In this document: piece by piece, positions 1 to 5,879 of the stretch
Position numbering within the stretch: the first letter of the stretch is position 1
Layout of the letters: each line of letters starts with the position of its first letter
Assembly: GCA_049511115.1 (NCBI GenBank)
Contig: JBEKYH010000116.1
Coordinates: forward strand, 1 to 11,771
From: JBEKYH01 sp049511115
GTDB lineage: Bacteria > Planctomycetota > Phycisphaerae > Tepidisphaerales > Tepidisphaeraceae
DNA: 11,771 nt
Direction of reading: 5' to 3'
Program-made: the position numbers and the translations under genes
Notes under the pieces: model-generated
Told to the model about the DNA's origin: nothing
What the model saw: the letters and a program-made list of their open reading frames with translations, nothing else
Databases searched by the model: none

Positions 1-32
1 GTGTGCACCCTCGCTTTGCGCGAAAGTCAACT

Positions 33-144
33 CCGCCCCAGCGGGGCGGCGGTCTGTAGCCACGGGTGAAGCGCCGCCCGCTATTGGCGGGCAAGCGCAA
101 CCCGTGGATAACGATGCTCGAACACACCCGCCCCGGAGGGGCGG
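33..144 (-). repeat. Composite GC-hairpin repeat, unit 1
   Basis: Three nested or adjacent inverted repeats are visible. CCGCCCC (33-39) pairs with GGGGCGG (43-49). CCACGGGT (60-67) pairs with ACCCGTGG (100-107), enclosing an inner stem GCCCGC (76-81) with GCGGGC (87-92). CCGCCCC (128-134) pairs with GGGGCGG (138-144). The order GC-hairpin, CCACGGGT stem, GC-hairpin is repeated in inverted orientation at 192-281. Strand is assigned only relative to that second copy. This looks like a dispersed REP-like intergenic element rather than a terminator, since no T-run follows any stem. Confidence 0.7.
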
Positions 145-191
145 AGGAATGCTGGCTGCAACGATGGTGTTTTCCCTCTGCAAAACTTCCT

Positions 192-281
192 TCGCCCCAT
201 GAGGGGCGAGGCACGGTCCGCCTCCTCCCACGGGTTTCGCTTCGCTCCACCCGTGGCTACAAACCTTCGCCCCGACGGGGC
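192..281 (+). repeat. Composite GC-hairpin repeat, unit 2 (inverted copy)
   Basis: TCGCCCC (192-198) pairs with GGGGCGA (203-209). CCACGGGT (228-235) pairs with ACCCGTGG (249-256) around a loop containing TTCGCTTCGCTCC. GCCCC (269-273) pairs with GGGGC (277-281). The reverse complement of the central part reads GTAGCCACGGGTGGAGCG, closely matching GTAGCCACGGGTGAAGCG at 57-74, so the two units lie head to head. Loops and spacers have diverged while the stems are kept, which suggests selection on, or frequent copying of, the folded form. Confidence 0.7.
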
Positions 282-328
282 AAAAGTCGGCGCGCGTCCC
301 ACAATCAGATTTATCTTCCTCCTCCCCT

Positions 329-363
329 CTTCCTCCGCGCCTCCGTGCCTCAGCGTTCATTCC
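329..363 (-). repeat. NAETQRRRE-type short dispersed repeat, copy 1
   Basis: The plus strand is pyrimidine-rich with a CTCCGCGCCTCCGTGCCTC core ending in GCGTTCAT. Its reverse complement reads M-N-A-E-A-R-R-R-G-G, a variant of the M-N-A-E-T-Q-R-R-R-E string that often appears in spurious ORFs of repeat-rich bacterial genomes. A second copy in the same orientation lies at 4853-4889. I treat it as a non-coding dispersed repeat: the reading frame is short and has no ribosome-binding site. Its function is unknown. Confidence 0.6.
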
Positions 364-401
364 TCCACCCGCGCGTACCAAAAAGCCACGTCTCGCCGCC
401 C

Positions 402-417
402 GCCCAAATCTTTGGGC
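402..417. repeat. Small perfect hairpin
   Basis: GCCCAAA (402-408) and TTTGGGC (411-417) are exact reverse complements separated by two bases; in practice a six-base stem with a four-base loop. It lies about 30 bases upstream of the -35 candidate of the dehydratase gene. It could be an operator-like dyad or the remains of a terminator, but there is no T-run. Its role is not determinable from the sequence. Confidence 0.35.
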
Positions 418-448
418 ACTCCAGGCAGAGGCGCACGCTCCAGTATTT

Positions 449-476
449 TTGCTTCGTAACCGGATGCCCCTATAAT
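449..476 (+). promoter_or_regulatory. Candidate sigma-70-type promoter for the dehydratase gene
   Basis: A perfect TATAAT lies at 471-476 in otherwise GC-rich DNA. A poor -35 match, TTGCTT (449-454), sits 16 bases upstream. Transcription would start near 483, giving a leader of under 20 bases before the ATG at 501. A weak AGG (489-491) is the only ribosome-binding candidate. The -10 match is the strong part of this call. Confidence 0.5.
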
Positions 477-500
477 ACCCCCTCTCTTAGGCCACAAACA

Positions 501-2240
501 ATGCCCCATCCTTCTTCGCCCCCCCGGTCCCCGCAGCACCTTCGCAGCCACCGCTGGTTGGGCAAGGACGATCTCCGTTCGTTCGGCCACCGCTCGCGGC
601 TCAAGCAGATGGGGTACTCCTCCGACGATTACGCCGGCAAACCGATCTGCGCGATTCTCAGCACTTTCAGCGATCTCAACCCCTGCCACACGCACTTCCC
701 CCAGCGCGTCGCCGACATCAAGCGCGGCATCTGGCAGGCCGGCGGCTTCCCTGTGGAAATCCCCGTCCTGAGCCTCTCCGAAACCTACATGAAGCCGTCG
801 GCGATGTTCTACCGGAATCTGCTGTCGCTGGAGACTGAGGAGGTCATCCGCTCCCAGCCGATTGACGGCGTCGTCCTCATGGGCGGCTGTGATAAGACCA
901 CGCCCGCGCTCATCATGGGGGCCATATCCGCTGATGTCCCGGCGATTTTCGTCCCCGCCGGCCCGATGCTCAGCGGCAACTTTCAGGGAACCACTTTGGG
1001 CAGCGGGACCGACGCCTGGAAATACTGGGCCGAGCGCTGCGCCGGCAACATCAGCGAGTGCGTCTGGCGCGGCATCGAAGACGGCATCGCCCGCTCGCCG
1101 GGCCACTGCATGACCATGGGCACCGCCTCGACCATGTCGTGCATCGCCGAAACCCTCGGCCTGACCTTGCCCGGCGCGGCGTCTATTCCCGCGGTGCACG
1201 CCGGCCATAATCGCATGGCGTCGGAGAGCGGGCGGCGGATTGTCGAGATGGCGCTGGCCGATATGCGGCCCTCCACGCTCCTCACCCCCCAGGCCTGGGA
1301 CAACGCCATCACCGTGGACATGGCCATTGGCGGATCGACCAACGCCATTGTGCACCTCATCGCCATGGCGGGCCGGGCCGGCGTGAAACTGCCGCTGGAA
1401 AAATTCGACGAAATCTCGCATCGCACGCCGGTCGTCGCGAATATGCGGCCCGCGGGGAAATACCTGATGCAGGATTTCCACGACGCCGGCGGCCTGCTGG
1501 GGTTGCAAAGCCGCATCAAGCACCTGCTCCACCTCGATTGCCCGACCGTCAATGGCAAAACGCTAGGCGAAAATCTCGCCGGCGCCGGCGTCTATAGCGA
1601 CGACGTAATTCGCACGGTGGAGCAGGCGGTTTCGCCGACCGGCTCAACGTTCATCCTCCGCGGCAACCTCGCTCCCGACGGCTGCGTCATCAAGCCCGTC
1701 GCCGCCGAACAGCGCCTCCTCAAACACGCCGGCCCGGCCGTTGTCTTCAAAAATTACGCCGACCTGAAGGCCCGAATTGATACTGACGACCTCAACGTCA
1801 CCGCCGATTCGGTCCTCGTTCTGCTTACCGCCGGCCCCCTGGGCGGTCCCGGCATCCCCGAATGGGGCATGCTTCCCATCCCCCGCAAACTTCTCAAGCA
1901 AGGCGTCCGCGACATGGTACGCATCTCCGACGCCCGCATGAGCGGCACGAGCTACGGCACCTGCGTTCTGCATGTCTGCCCCGAATCCGCCATCGGCGGC
2001 CCCCTCGCTCTCGTCCGCGATGGCGACATCATCGAACTCGATGTTGCGGCGCGAAAGCTGCACTTGCGCGTTTCCGACGAGGAACTCGCCCGCCGCAAAG
2101 CGCAATGGCAGGCGCCCCCCAAGCGTTTTGAACGAGGCTACGGCAAGCTTTTCGACGCCGAATGCACCCAGGCCAGCCAAGGGTGCGATTTCAAATTCCT
2201 CATGGGGCAGTCAACAACCCCCGAACCGGAGATATACTAA
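501..2240 (+). CDS. IlvD/Edd-family sugar-acid dehydratase (L-arabinonate dehydratase-like)
   Basis: The 579-residue product should dehydrate an aldonic acid to a 2-keto-3-deoxy acid in the cytoplasm. Family hallmarks are in place: Fe-S ligands Cys62 (NPCHTHF), Cys130 (GGCDKTTP) and Cys203 (GHCMTMG), the lysine expected to be carboxylated and bind Mg2+ (Lys132), and the catalytic serine Ser481 in SDARMSGTSYG. Spacing matches the [2Fe-2S] sugar-acid dehydratases closely, and the NPCHTHF and LGSGTDAWKYW wording is nearer to L-arabinonate/D-xylonate dehydratases than to amino-acid IlvD. The ATG at 501 is chosen because it follows a TATAAT promoter and gives the usual family length; the frame is open further upstream but through repeat DNA. 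A DapA-family gene follows 137 bases downstream, the usual partner in non-phosphorylative sugar catabolism. L-arabinonate, D-xylonate, L-fuconate and related acids all remain possible substrates. Confidence 0.9.
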   Translation: MPHPSSPPRSPQHLRSHRWLGKDDLRSFGHRSRLKQMGYSSDDYAGKPICAILSTFSDLNPCHTHFPQRVADIKRGIWQAGGFPVEIPVLSLSETYMKPSAMFYRNLLSLETEEVIRSQPIDGVVLMGGCDKTTPALIMGAISADVPAIFVPAGPMLSGNFQGTTLGSGTDAWKYWAERCAGNISECVWRGIEDGIARSPGHCMTMGTASTMSCIAETLGLTLPGAASIPAVHAGHNRMASESGRRIVEMALADMRPSTLLTPQAWDNAITVDMAIGGSTNAIVHLIAMAGRAGVKLPLEKFDEISHRTPVVANMRPAGKYLMQDFHDAGGLLGLQSRIKHLLHLDCPTVNGKTLGENLAGAGVYSDDVIRTVEQAVSPTGSTFILRGNLAPDGCVIKPVAAEQRLLKHAGPAVVFKNYADLKARIDTDDLNVTADSVLVLLTAGPLGGPGIPEWGMLPIPRKLLKQGVRDMVRISDARMSGTSYGTCVLHVCPESAIGGPLALVRDGDIIELDVAARKLHLRVSDEELARRKAQWQAPPKRFERGYGKLFDAECTQASQGCDFKFLMGQSTTPEPEIY

Positions 2241-2247
2241 TGATTGC

Positions 2248-2303
2248 GTAGGGTGGGCATCGCCCACCATTTCGCGAAATGCGGTGGGCAATGCCCACCC
2301 TAC
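2248..2303. repeat. Palindromic doublet repeat (GTAGGGTGGGC type)
   Basis: The outer arms GTAGGGTGGGCAT (2248-2260) and ATGCCCACCCTAC (2291-2303) are exact reverse complements. Extending inward, the arms pair over about 26 bases with one mismatch and a two-base bulge. Each arm also folds alone: GGTGGGC (2252-2258) with GCCCACC (2262-2268), and GGTGGGC (2283-2289) with GCCCACC (2293-2299), each with a three-base loop. The centre ATTTCGCGAAAT (2269-2280) is itself palindromic. This is a REP-like doublet sitting 7 bases after the dehydratase stop. It might attenuate or protect the transcript between the two genes; no T-run supports simple termination. Confidence 0.8.
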
Positions 2304-2317
2304 ATTAAAAACCGTTG

Positions 2318-2334
2318 GGTCCGCACCGCGGACC
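2318..2334. repeat. Perfect GC hairpin before the aldolase gene
   Basis: GGTCCGC (2318-2324), loop ACC, GCGGACC (2328-2334): a perfect seven-base stem. It follows the palindromic doublet by 14 bases and lies 43 bases ahead of the aldolase start. It may be another dispersed repeat or part of an intercistronic processing or stability structure. Confidence 0.5.
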
Positions 2335-2377
2335 ACGATCATTAAAAACTCGCGGCCATTTAACAGGGCATGCCAAT

Positions 2378-3298
2378 ATGATTACATCACTTACGCTTGA
2401 TCGGTTGTCCAGTTCCGTCTACGCGGTTCCGCCGCTCTGCCGCAACGCGGATTTGTCGCTGAGCGAAACCGAGAACACCAAGCTCATCCGCCACATTGAA
2501 GGCGGCGGCGTGCGCACGCTCCTCTACGGCGGCAACGCCAATTTCTACCACATCCCGCTCAGCGAATACGACCAGACGCTTTCCTACCTGGAGCGCGCCG
2601 TTGGGCCGGACACTCTGGTGATTCCCTCCGTCTCCTGCCTCTGGGGCTCGATGATGGATCAGGCCGCCTTCGTGCGCAGGCATCGCTTCCCGACGGTGAT
2701 GGTCCTGCCCATGGTCGGCATGACCACCAGCCGCGGCGTCGAAGCAGGCATCCGCCGTTTCGTCGACGCCGCCGGAATCCCCGCGCTGCTATATCTCAAA
2801 AATGACGGATACATGGACGTGCCCGAGGTCAAGCGGCTTGCCGAAAGTAAAACCATCAGCGGCATCAAGTACGCCATCGTCCGCAACAACGCCTCCGACG
2901 ATCCCTATCTGCGATCCCTGTGCGACAACGTCGACCGCCGCCTCATCATCAGCGGCCTGGGCGAACAGCCCGCCATCATCCACATGCGCGACTTCGGCCT
3001 CCCTGGTTTCACCGCCGGCGTCATCAACGTCGCCCCGCGCCTCTTCGTCACCATGCTCGACGCCATCCGCGCCAAGGACTGGGCCAAAGCCGAACGCGTC
3101 CGGGCGATTTGCAAACCGCTGGAAGATCTGCGCAACCTGATCAACCCTGTCCGCGTGCTGCACGAGGCGGTTCGCCTGGCCGGCATCGCCAACACCGGCC
3201 CCCTCCTGCCGCTCCTGAGCAACCTGGACGAAGCCGATCACCCGCGCGTGCGCGACGCGGCGAAGGCGCTTCTGGAGGCGAATCAAAAGGGGATTTAA
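2378..3298 (+). CDS. DapA/NAL-family class I aldolase or dehydratase for a 2-keto-3-deoxy sugar acid
   Basis: The 306-residue protein has the length and layout of the dihydrodipicolinate synthase/N-acetylneuraminate lyase family, a cytoplasmic TIM barrel. The Schiff-base lysine is Lys164 in SGIKYAIV, and the conserved barrel tyrosine is Tyr139 in PALLYLKND. The usual GTTGE-type phosphate/carboxylate loop is replaced by GGNANFYH (51-58), which separates it from true lysine-pathway DapA. With the dehydratase upstream, it probably cleaves, or dehydrates again, the 2-keto-3-deoxy acid made there; aldolase and dehydratase activities both occur in this family and cannot be told apart by eye. The start at 2378 has AGGG (2365-2368) nine bases upstream. 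An in-frame ATG at 2315 would extend the protein through hairpin DNA and is rejected. The 3' end faces the convergent phosphatase gene at 42 bases. Confidence 0.87.
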   Translation: MITSLTLDRLSSSVYAVPPLCRNADLSLSETENTKLIRHIEGGGVRTLLYGGNANFYHIPLSEYDQTLSYLERAVGPDTLVIPSVSCLWGSMMDQAAFVRRHRFPTVMVLPMVGMTTSRGVEAGIRRFVDAAGIPALLYLKNDGYMDVPEVKRLAESKTISGIKYAIVRNNASDDPYLRSLCDNVDRRLIISGLGEQPAIIHMRDFGLPGFTAGVINVAPRLFVTMLDAIRAKDWAKAERVRAICKPLEDLRNLINPVRVLHEAVRLAGIANTGPLLPLLSNLDEADHPRVRDAAKALLEANQKGI

Positions 3299-3340
3299 CG
3301 CGGATTGGAAAATCGCCCCCATTTCGCGGCGGCGTCCGGG

Positions 3341-4630
3341 TTATTCGACGTGCAGCGCGACCATGGTCTGGTCGTCGTTGGGCCGCGTGCCTTGCTGATG
3401 GGCCGTCAATGTCTTTCGCAATTGATCGATCACCCCTTGCGCCCCGCCGCCGTATCCGGCCAGCGCCCGCTCCAGCCCTTTCTCGCCGAACATGTCGCGC
3501 TGGGAAGATCGCGCTTCGGTAATGCCGTCGGTGTAAAGCAGGAGTGTCTCCCGGGGAGCCAGCTCAATCGTCTTTTCATCAAAGACCGCCGTCTCCTCAA
3601 TCCCCAGCGGCAGGCCGCCGGCCATGTCGAGATACCGCGTCCGCCCGCCGCCGCTGGAAAGATGCAGCGGAGCCGGATGCCCCGCCGACGCATAACAAAG
3701 CCGCCGCGCCGACGGCTCATAGAATCCCAGCAGCGCCGTGACGAATGATCCTTCAATGCGCTTGCGGCATAGCCGCTGGTTGAGGGTCCCAAAAAGCTCG
3801 GCCGGCCCGGCTGAATCGACCGCGCAGTCGTGCAGTGTGGCCTGTACCATCGCCGCCACCACTGCCGCCGACGGCCCGTGCCCCGATGCATCGCCCAGAA
3901 AAATGCACCACCGGCTCGCGTCCTCCTTCAGCGGCAGAAAATCGTACAAGTCGCCGCCCACTTGCCCGAATGTTTCGTAGCTTGCCGCCAGTTGCACGCC
4001 GGGGATCTGCGGGATCGGCTCGGGCAGCAGCGCCCGCTGAATCCGCGCCATCCGCTCCAGCTCCGCGTCAATGTGGGCATTTGCATTCACTAACTCTCGG
4101 CTCACATGCAGACTGCCCAGCAGCGACCCGATGAGCGTGGCCCGCGTCACCGATTCTTCCAGATGGCCCGGCGTGAAAGAGTTCGCGTCGCGGCTCAGAC
4201 CCAGCGACCAATTCAGCGGCAGCCCCGCGTTAAACAGCGGCACCGCGAGCATCGACTGGTAGCCTCCAAGCACGCCGCGGAAATCGGCGTCTTCGCTCCA
4301 GTCGATTTCCCGCACCAGGTGCGGCGCCGCCATCTCCACGATCCGCCCCAGCACCCCGCCCCGGTAGACGGGCAGATCGAGCTTTTCCCAGGGATCGCGC
4401 GGCTCGATGCGCTCAACGCCGTCGTCCCCGAGCAGCCGCCATACGCGATATTCGCCTTTTGCCAGTCCCTCCGTCGATAGCACGATGTGCCCCCGCTCCG
4501 GATACGCTTCGCGCAAATACCGGCAGTAGATCAGCAGCCCTTCGTAAGGACCGCGGCACCCCCGCAGCGTCCGCGACAGTTCGATCAGCGCCCCCGTCCG
4601 CGAACTGCTGGGAAGATGAATAAATTTCAT
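3341..4630 (-). CDS. GAF domain and PP2C-type SpoIIE serine phosphatase (RsbU-like)
   Basis: The soluble 429-residue protein combines an N-terminal GAF-like sensor (about 10-180), a short helical, probably coiled-coil linker (about 180-205, AELERMARIQRALLPEP) and a PP2C_SIG/SpoIIE phosphatase domain (about 210-428). Metal-binding aspartates are visible at Asp227 (VGGDLYDF), Asp247 (GDASGHG), Asp368 (YTDGITEA) and Asp419-Asp420 (NDDQTM), so the domain looks active. Such proteins usually dephosphorylate a STAS anti-sigma-factor antagonist in partner-switching stress pathways; no STAS protein or anti-sigma kinase is in this window. No transmembrane segment is seen, so the signal is probably cytoplasmic. 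The ATG at 4630 has no Shine-Dalgarno sequence, and a promoter candidate ends only 11 bases upstream, so the leader may be very short. The gene is isolated and opposite to all its neighbours. Confidence 0.9.
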   Translation of the reverse strand: MKFIHLPSSSRTGALIELSRTLRGCRGPYEGLLIYCRYLREAYPERGHIVLSTEGLAKGEYRVWRLLGDDGVERIEPRDPWEKLDLPVYRGGVLGRIVEMAAPHLVREIDWSEDADFRGVLGGYQSMLAVPLFNAGLPLNWSLGLSRDANSFTPGHLEESVTRATLIGSLLGSLHVSRELVNANAHIDAELERMARIQRALLPEPIPQIPGVQLAASYETFGQVGGDLYDFLPLKEDASRWCIFLGDASGHGPSAAVVAAMVQATLHDCAVDSAGPAELFGTLNQRLCRKRIEGSFVTALLGFYEPSARRLCYASAGHPAPLHLSSGGGRTRYLDMAGGLPLGIEETAVFDEKTIELAPRETLLLYTDGITEARSSQRDMFGEKGLERALAGYGGGAQGVIDQLRKTLTAHQQGTRPNDDQTMVALHVE

Positions 4631-4641
4631 GGGCGGCGCAG

Positions 4642-4670
4642 GTTTTACTGTCCGTCGCGGGAGTTCACAA
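4642..4670 (-). promoter_or_regulatory. Candidate promoter for the GAF-SpoIIE phosphatase
   Basis: On the minus strand, TTGTGA (complement of 4665-4670) and TAAAAC (complement of 4642-4647) are separated by 17 bases; each matches 4 of 6 consensus positions. The -10 element ends 11 bases before the ATG, so the transcript would have a leader of only a few bases, consistent with the missing Shine-Dalgarno sequence. Confidence 0.35.
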
Positions 4671-4852
4671 GCGAGACGGCGAAGAAGGCGTCACCGTGCT
4701 GCTGAGGCGTTTACCGCGATAGGATCTAACTCGTCCTTGTGGCGAAGCTGCCCTTTACCTTGCAACATGCGCGTCCCCCATTCGGTGGAATACCCCGCCC
4801 GTGAATCCCGATAGTAGCGGCCTTCCCCCTGCAGGCAACGCTTATCGCAGAG

Positions 4853-4889
4853 CTTCTTCTCGGCGTCTTTGAGTCTCGGCGTTCATCCC
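4853..4889 (-). repeat. NAETQRRRE-type short dispersed repeat, copy 2
   Basis: The reverse complement reads M-N-A-E-T-Q-R-R-R-E-E-A-L-R and then a stop (continuing to about 4842), the full form of the widespread string. It shares the GCGTTCAT end and the CTC/CGTCT pattern with the copy at 329-363 and lies in the same orientation. A T-run follows directly on the plus strand. Reported as a repeat, not a gene. Confidence 0.7.
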
Positions 4890-4915
4890 TTTTTTTTTGC
4901 CCAAAAATTTTCCCC

Positions 4916-4943
4916 TTGAATGATGCTCATATGGGAATATAAT
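4916..4943 (+). promoter_or_regulatory. Promoter of the ArsR/SRPBCC/SnoaL unit, leaderless type
   Basis: TTGAAT (4916-4921) and a perfect TATAAT (4938-4943) are 16 bases apart in an AT-rich island. The -10 element ends only six bases before the ATG at 4950, so transcription should begin at or within a base or two of the start codon. The small dyad ATAT-GGGA-ATAT (4930-4941) overlaps the spacer and -10 element and could be the autoregulatory operator of the ArsR protein; that last point is inference. Confidence 0.65.
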
Positions 4944-4949
4944 GCTTCC

Positions 4950-5324
4950 ATGCCCCGTGCCCCCACAACCTCCGACGCCTTCAACGCCCTCGCCGAACGG
5001 CGCCGCCGCGACATCATTGATCTGCTCTCCCACCGCGAAAACCGCCCGGTCGGCGAGCTGGTGAATTCACTTCGCATGCCGCAGCCCGCGGTCTCCAAGC
5101 ACCTGCGCGTCCTCCGCAAGGTGGGCCTGGTCAACGTGCGGCGCCTGGGGCGAAATCGCTTCTACAGCCTTAACGCCCGCCCGCTAAAACCGGTGCACGA
5201 TTGGGTCAAGACTTTCGAGCGCTTCTGGGATGACCATCTTGACGCGATAAAAGCACTTGCCGAACGAAAGGCCCGCGAGCGCGCACTTTCAAAGATCGAT
5301 GCCAACGACCAAAAAAAACTCTGA
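4950..5324 (+). CDS. ArsR-family winged-helix transcriptional regulator
   Basis: The 124-residue protein has a winged helix-turn-helix over about residues 8-75: DAFNALAERRRRDIIDLL, then VGELVNSLRMPQPAVSKHLRVLRKVGLV as the recognition region, and the wing VRRLGRNRFYSLN. It contains no cysteine, so it is not a classical ArsR/SmtB thiol metal sensor; it resembles the ArsR group commonly paired with SRPBCC/AHSA1 proteins. The C-terminus (about 80-124) is helical and charged, suited to dimerisation. The start at 4950 (MPRAPTTSDAF) is preferred over an ATG at 4920, because the promoter -10 element lies between the two. The SRPBCC gene begins 40 bases after the stop. It probably represses its own unit; the ligand is unknown. 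Confidence 0.88.
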   Translation: MPRAPTTSDAFNALAERRRRDIIDLLSHRENRPVGELVNSLRMPQPAVSKHLRVLRKVGLVNVRRLGRNRFYSLNARPLKPVHDWVKTFERFWDDHLDAIKALAERKARERALSKIDANDQKKL

Positions 5325-5364
5325 ACCAGATAAATCACCCATAACTCTAAAAGGAGAAACATCC

Positions 5365-5817
5365 ATGTCCGCGACCGAAACTCTCTCAGCACCCCCGGCC
5401 ATCCAGACCTTGAACATCGTCAAGGACCGGCTTATCGCCGCCCCGATCGACATCGTCTTCGAATCCGTCCTCACCCCCGCCGGCCCGATGGCGGACATGT
5501 CGCTCAAGCTCGAGCGCTGGCCCGGCGGACGCTGGTTCCGCGACCTCGGCAACAACACCGGCCACCTCTGGGGCCACGTCCAGGTCATCAAGCCGCCCAA
5601 GCTACTCGAGATCATCGGCCCGATGTTCATGTCCTACGCCGTCGCCTCTTTCCTGCAATACCGCCTCACCGAGGAATCCGCCGGCACCCGCCTCACCGTT
5701 ACGCACCAGGCCATCGGCCTCATCAGCGCCCAGCACCGCGAAGGCGTCAACAAAGGCTGGGACGGCATACTCGACAGCATCAAGGCCGCCTCCGAATCAA
5801 AAGGTGTTAAACATTAA
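5365..5817 (+). CDS. SRPBCC (START-like, AHSA1-type) domain protein
   Basis: A 150-residue cytoplasmic protein with the helix-grip signature: an N-terminal strand with IAAPIDIVFESVLTP (about 24-38), a central GRWFRDLGNNTGHLWGHVQVIKPPKLLEI segment, and a C-terminal amphipathic helix ending NKGWDGILDSIKAA. AHSA1-like SRPBCC proteins form a hydrophobic cavity; most of those next to ArsR regulators have no known substrate, and none can be named here. The ATG at 5365 has a strong AGGAG (5352-5356) eight bases upstream; the in-frame ATG at 5257 would lie inside the regulator gene and is rejected. It is probably cotranscribed with the ArsR gene (40-base gap) and followed by a SnoaL-like gene after 62 bases. 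Confidence 0.85.
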   Translation: MSATETLSAPPAIQTLNIVKDRLIAAPIDIVFESVLTPAGPMADMSLKLERWPGGRWFRDLGNNTGHLWGHVQVIKPPKLLEIIGPMFMSYAVASFLQYRLTEESAGTRLTVTHQAIGLISAQHREGVNKGWDGILDSIKAASESKGVKH

Positions 5818-5879
5818 ACATCCGTTGAATTGGAATACTCCCCGCACCCAAACCTAAACTGCCGTACAAGGAGAACCTC

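Larger units (their letters stand above)
1..500. other. Repeat-rich non-coding region upstream of the dehydratase gene
   Basis: No convincing gene lies here. The frame of the downstream dehydratase stays open back to about position 66, but the predicted residues are arginine-, proline- and serine-rich, follow the GC hairpins, and do not resemble the N-terminus of the IlvD/Edd family. The stretch holds two inverted composite hairpin units (33-144 and 192-281), a short repeat of the NAETQRRRE type (329-363), a small hairpin (402-417) and a promoter candidate (449-476). The region behaves like a landing zone for dispersed intergenic repeats. Confidence 0.75.
4631..4949. other. Divergent intergenic region between the phosphatase and ArsR genes
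   Basis: About 320 bases with no credible gene. It holds a candidate minus-strand promoter for the phosphatase (4642-4670), a NAETQRRRE-type repeat (4853-4889), a run of nine T (4890-4898) and the promoter of the ArsR gene (4916-4943). Between about 4680 and 4845 I see no recognisable element. Confidence 0.6.

Noticed and set aside
33..281. CRISPR array
   Set aside because: The repeats are hairpin units in inverted orientation with unequal spacing, not direct repeats with regular spacers, and no cas gene is present.
81..302. 73-codon minus-strand frame across the hairpin repeats
   Set aside because: Its residues follow the GC-hairpin repeat text, which yields spurious small proteins in many genomes. 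No independent coding evidence.
357..1532. Long open frame on the minus strand opposite the dehydratase
   Set aside because: It is rich in Arg, Ala, Gly and His, matches no family I know, and lies fully antisense to a gene with clear catalytic motifs. Open antisense frames are expected in GC-rich DNA.
3299..3340. Bidirectional terminator between the convergent aldolase and phosphatase genes
   Set aside because: The 42-base gap has no clear inverted repeat with a T-run on either strand.
4842..4886. Short minus-strand peptide starting M-N-A-E-T-Q-R-R-R-E
   Set aside because: This is the translation of a dispersed repeat, not a gene: 14 residues and no ribosome-binding site.
4890..4898. Run of nine T as a rho-independent terminator
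   Set aside because: No GC-rich stem lies immediately upstream, and no plus-strand gene ends nearby.
5825..5860. TTGAAT and TAAACT as a separate promoter for the SnoaL-like gene
   Set aside because: The spacer is 24 bases, too long for a sigma-70-type promoter; cotranscription with the upstream genes is simpler.
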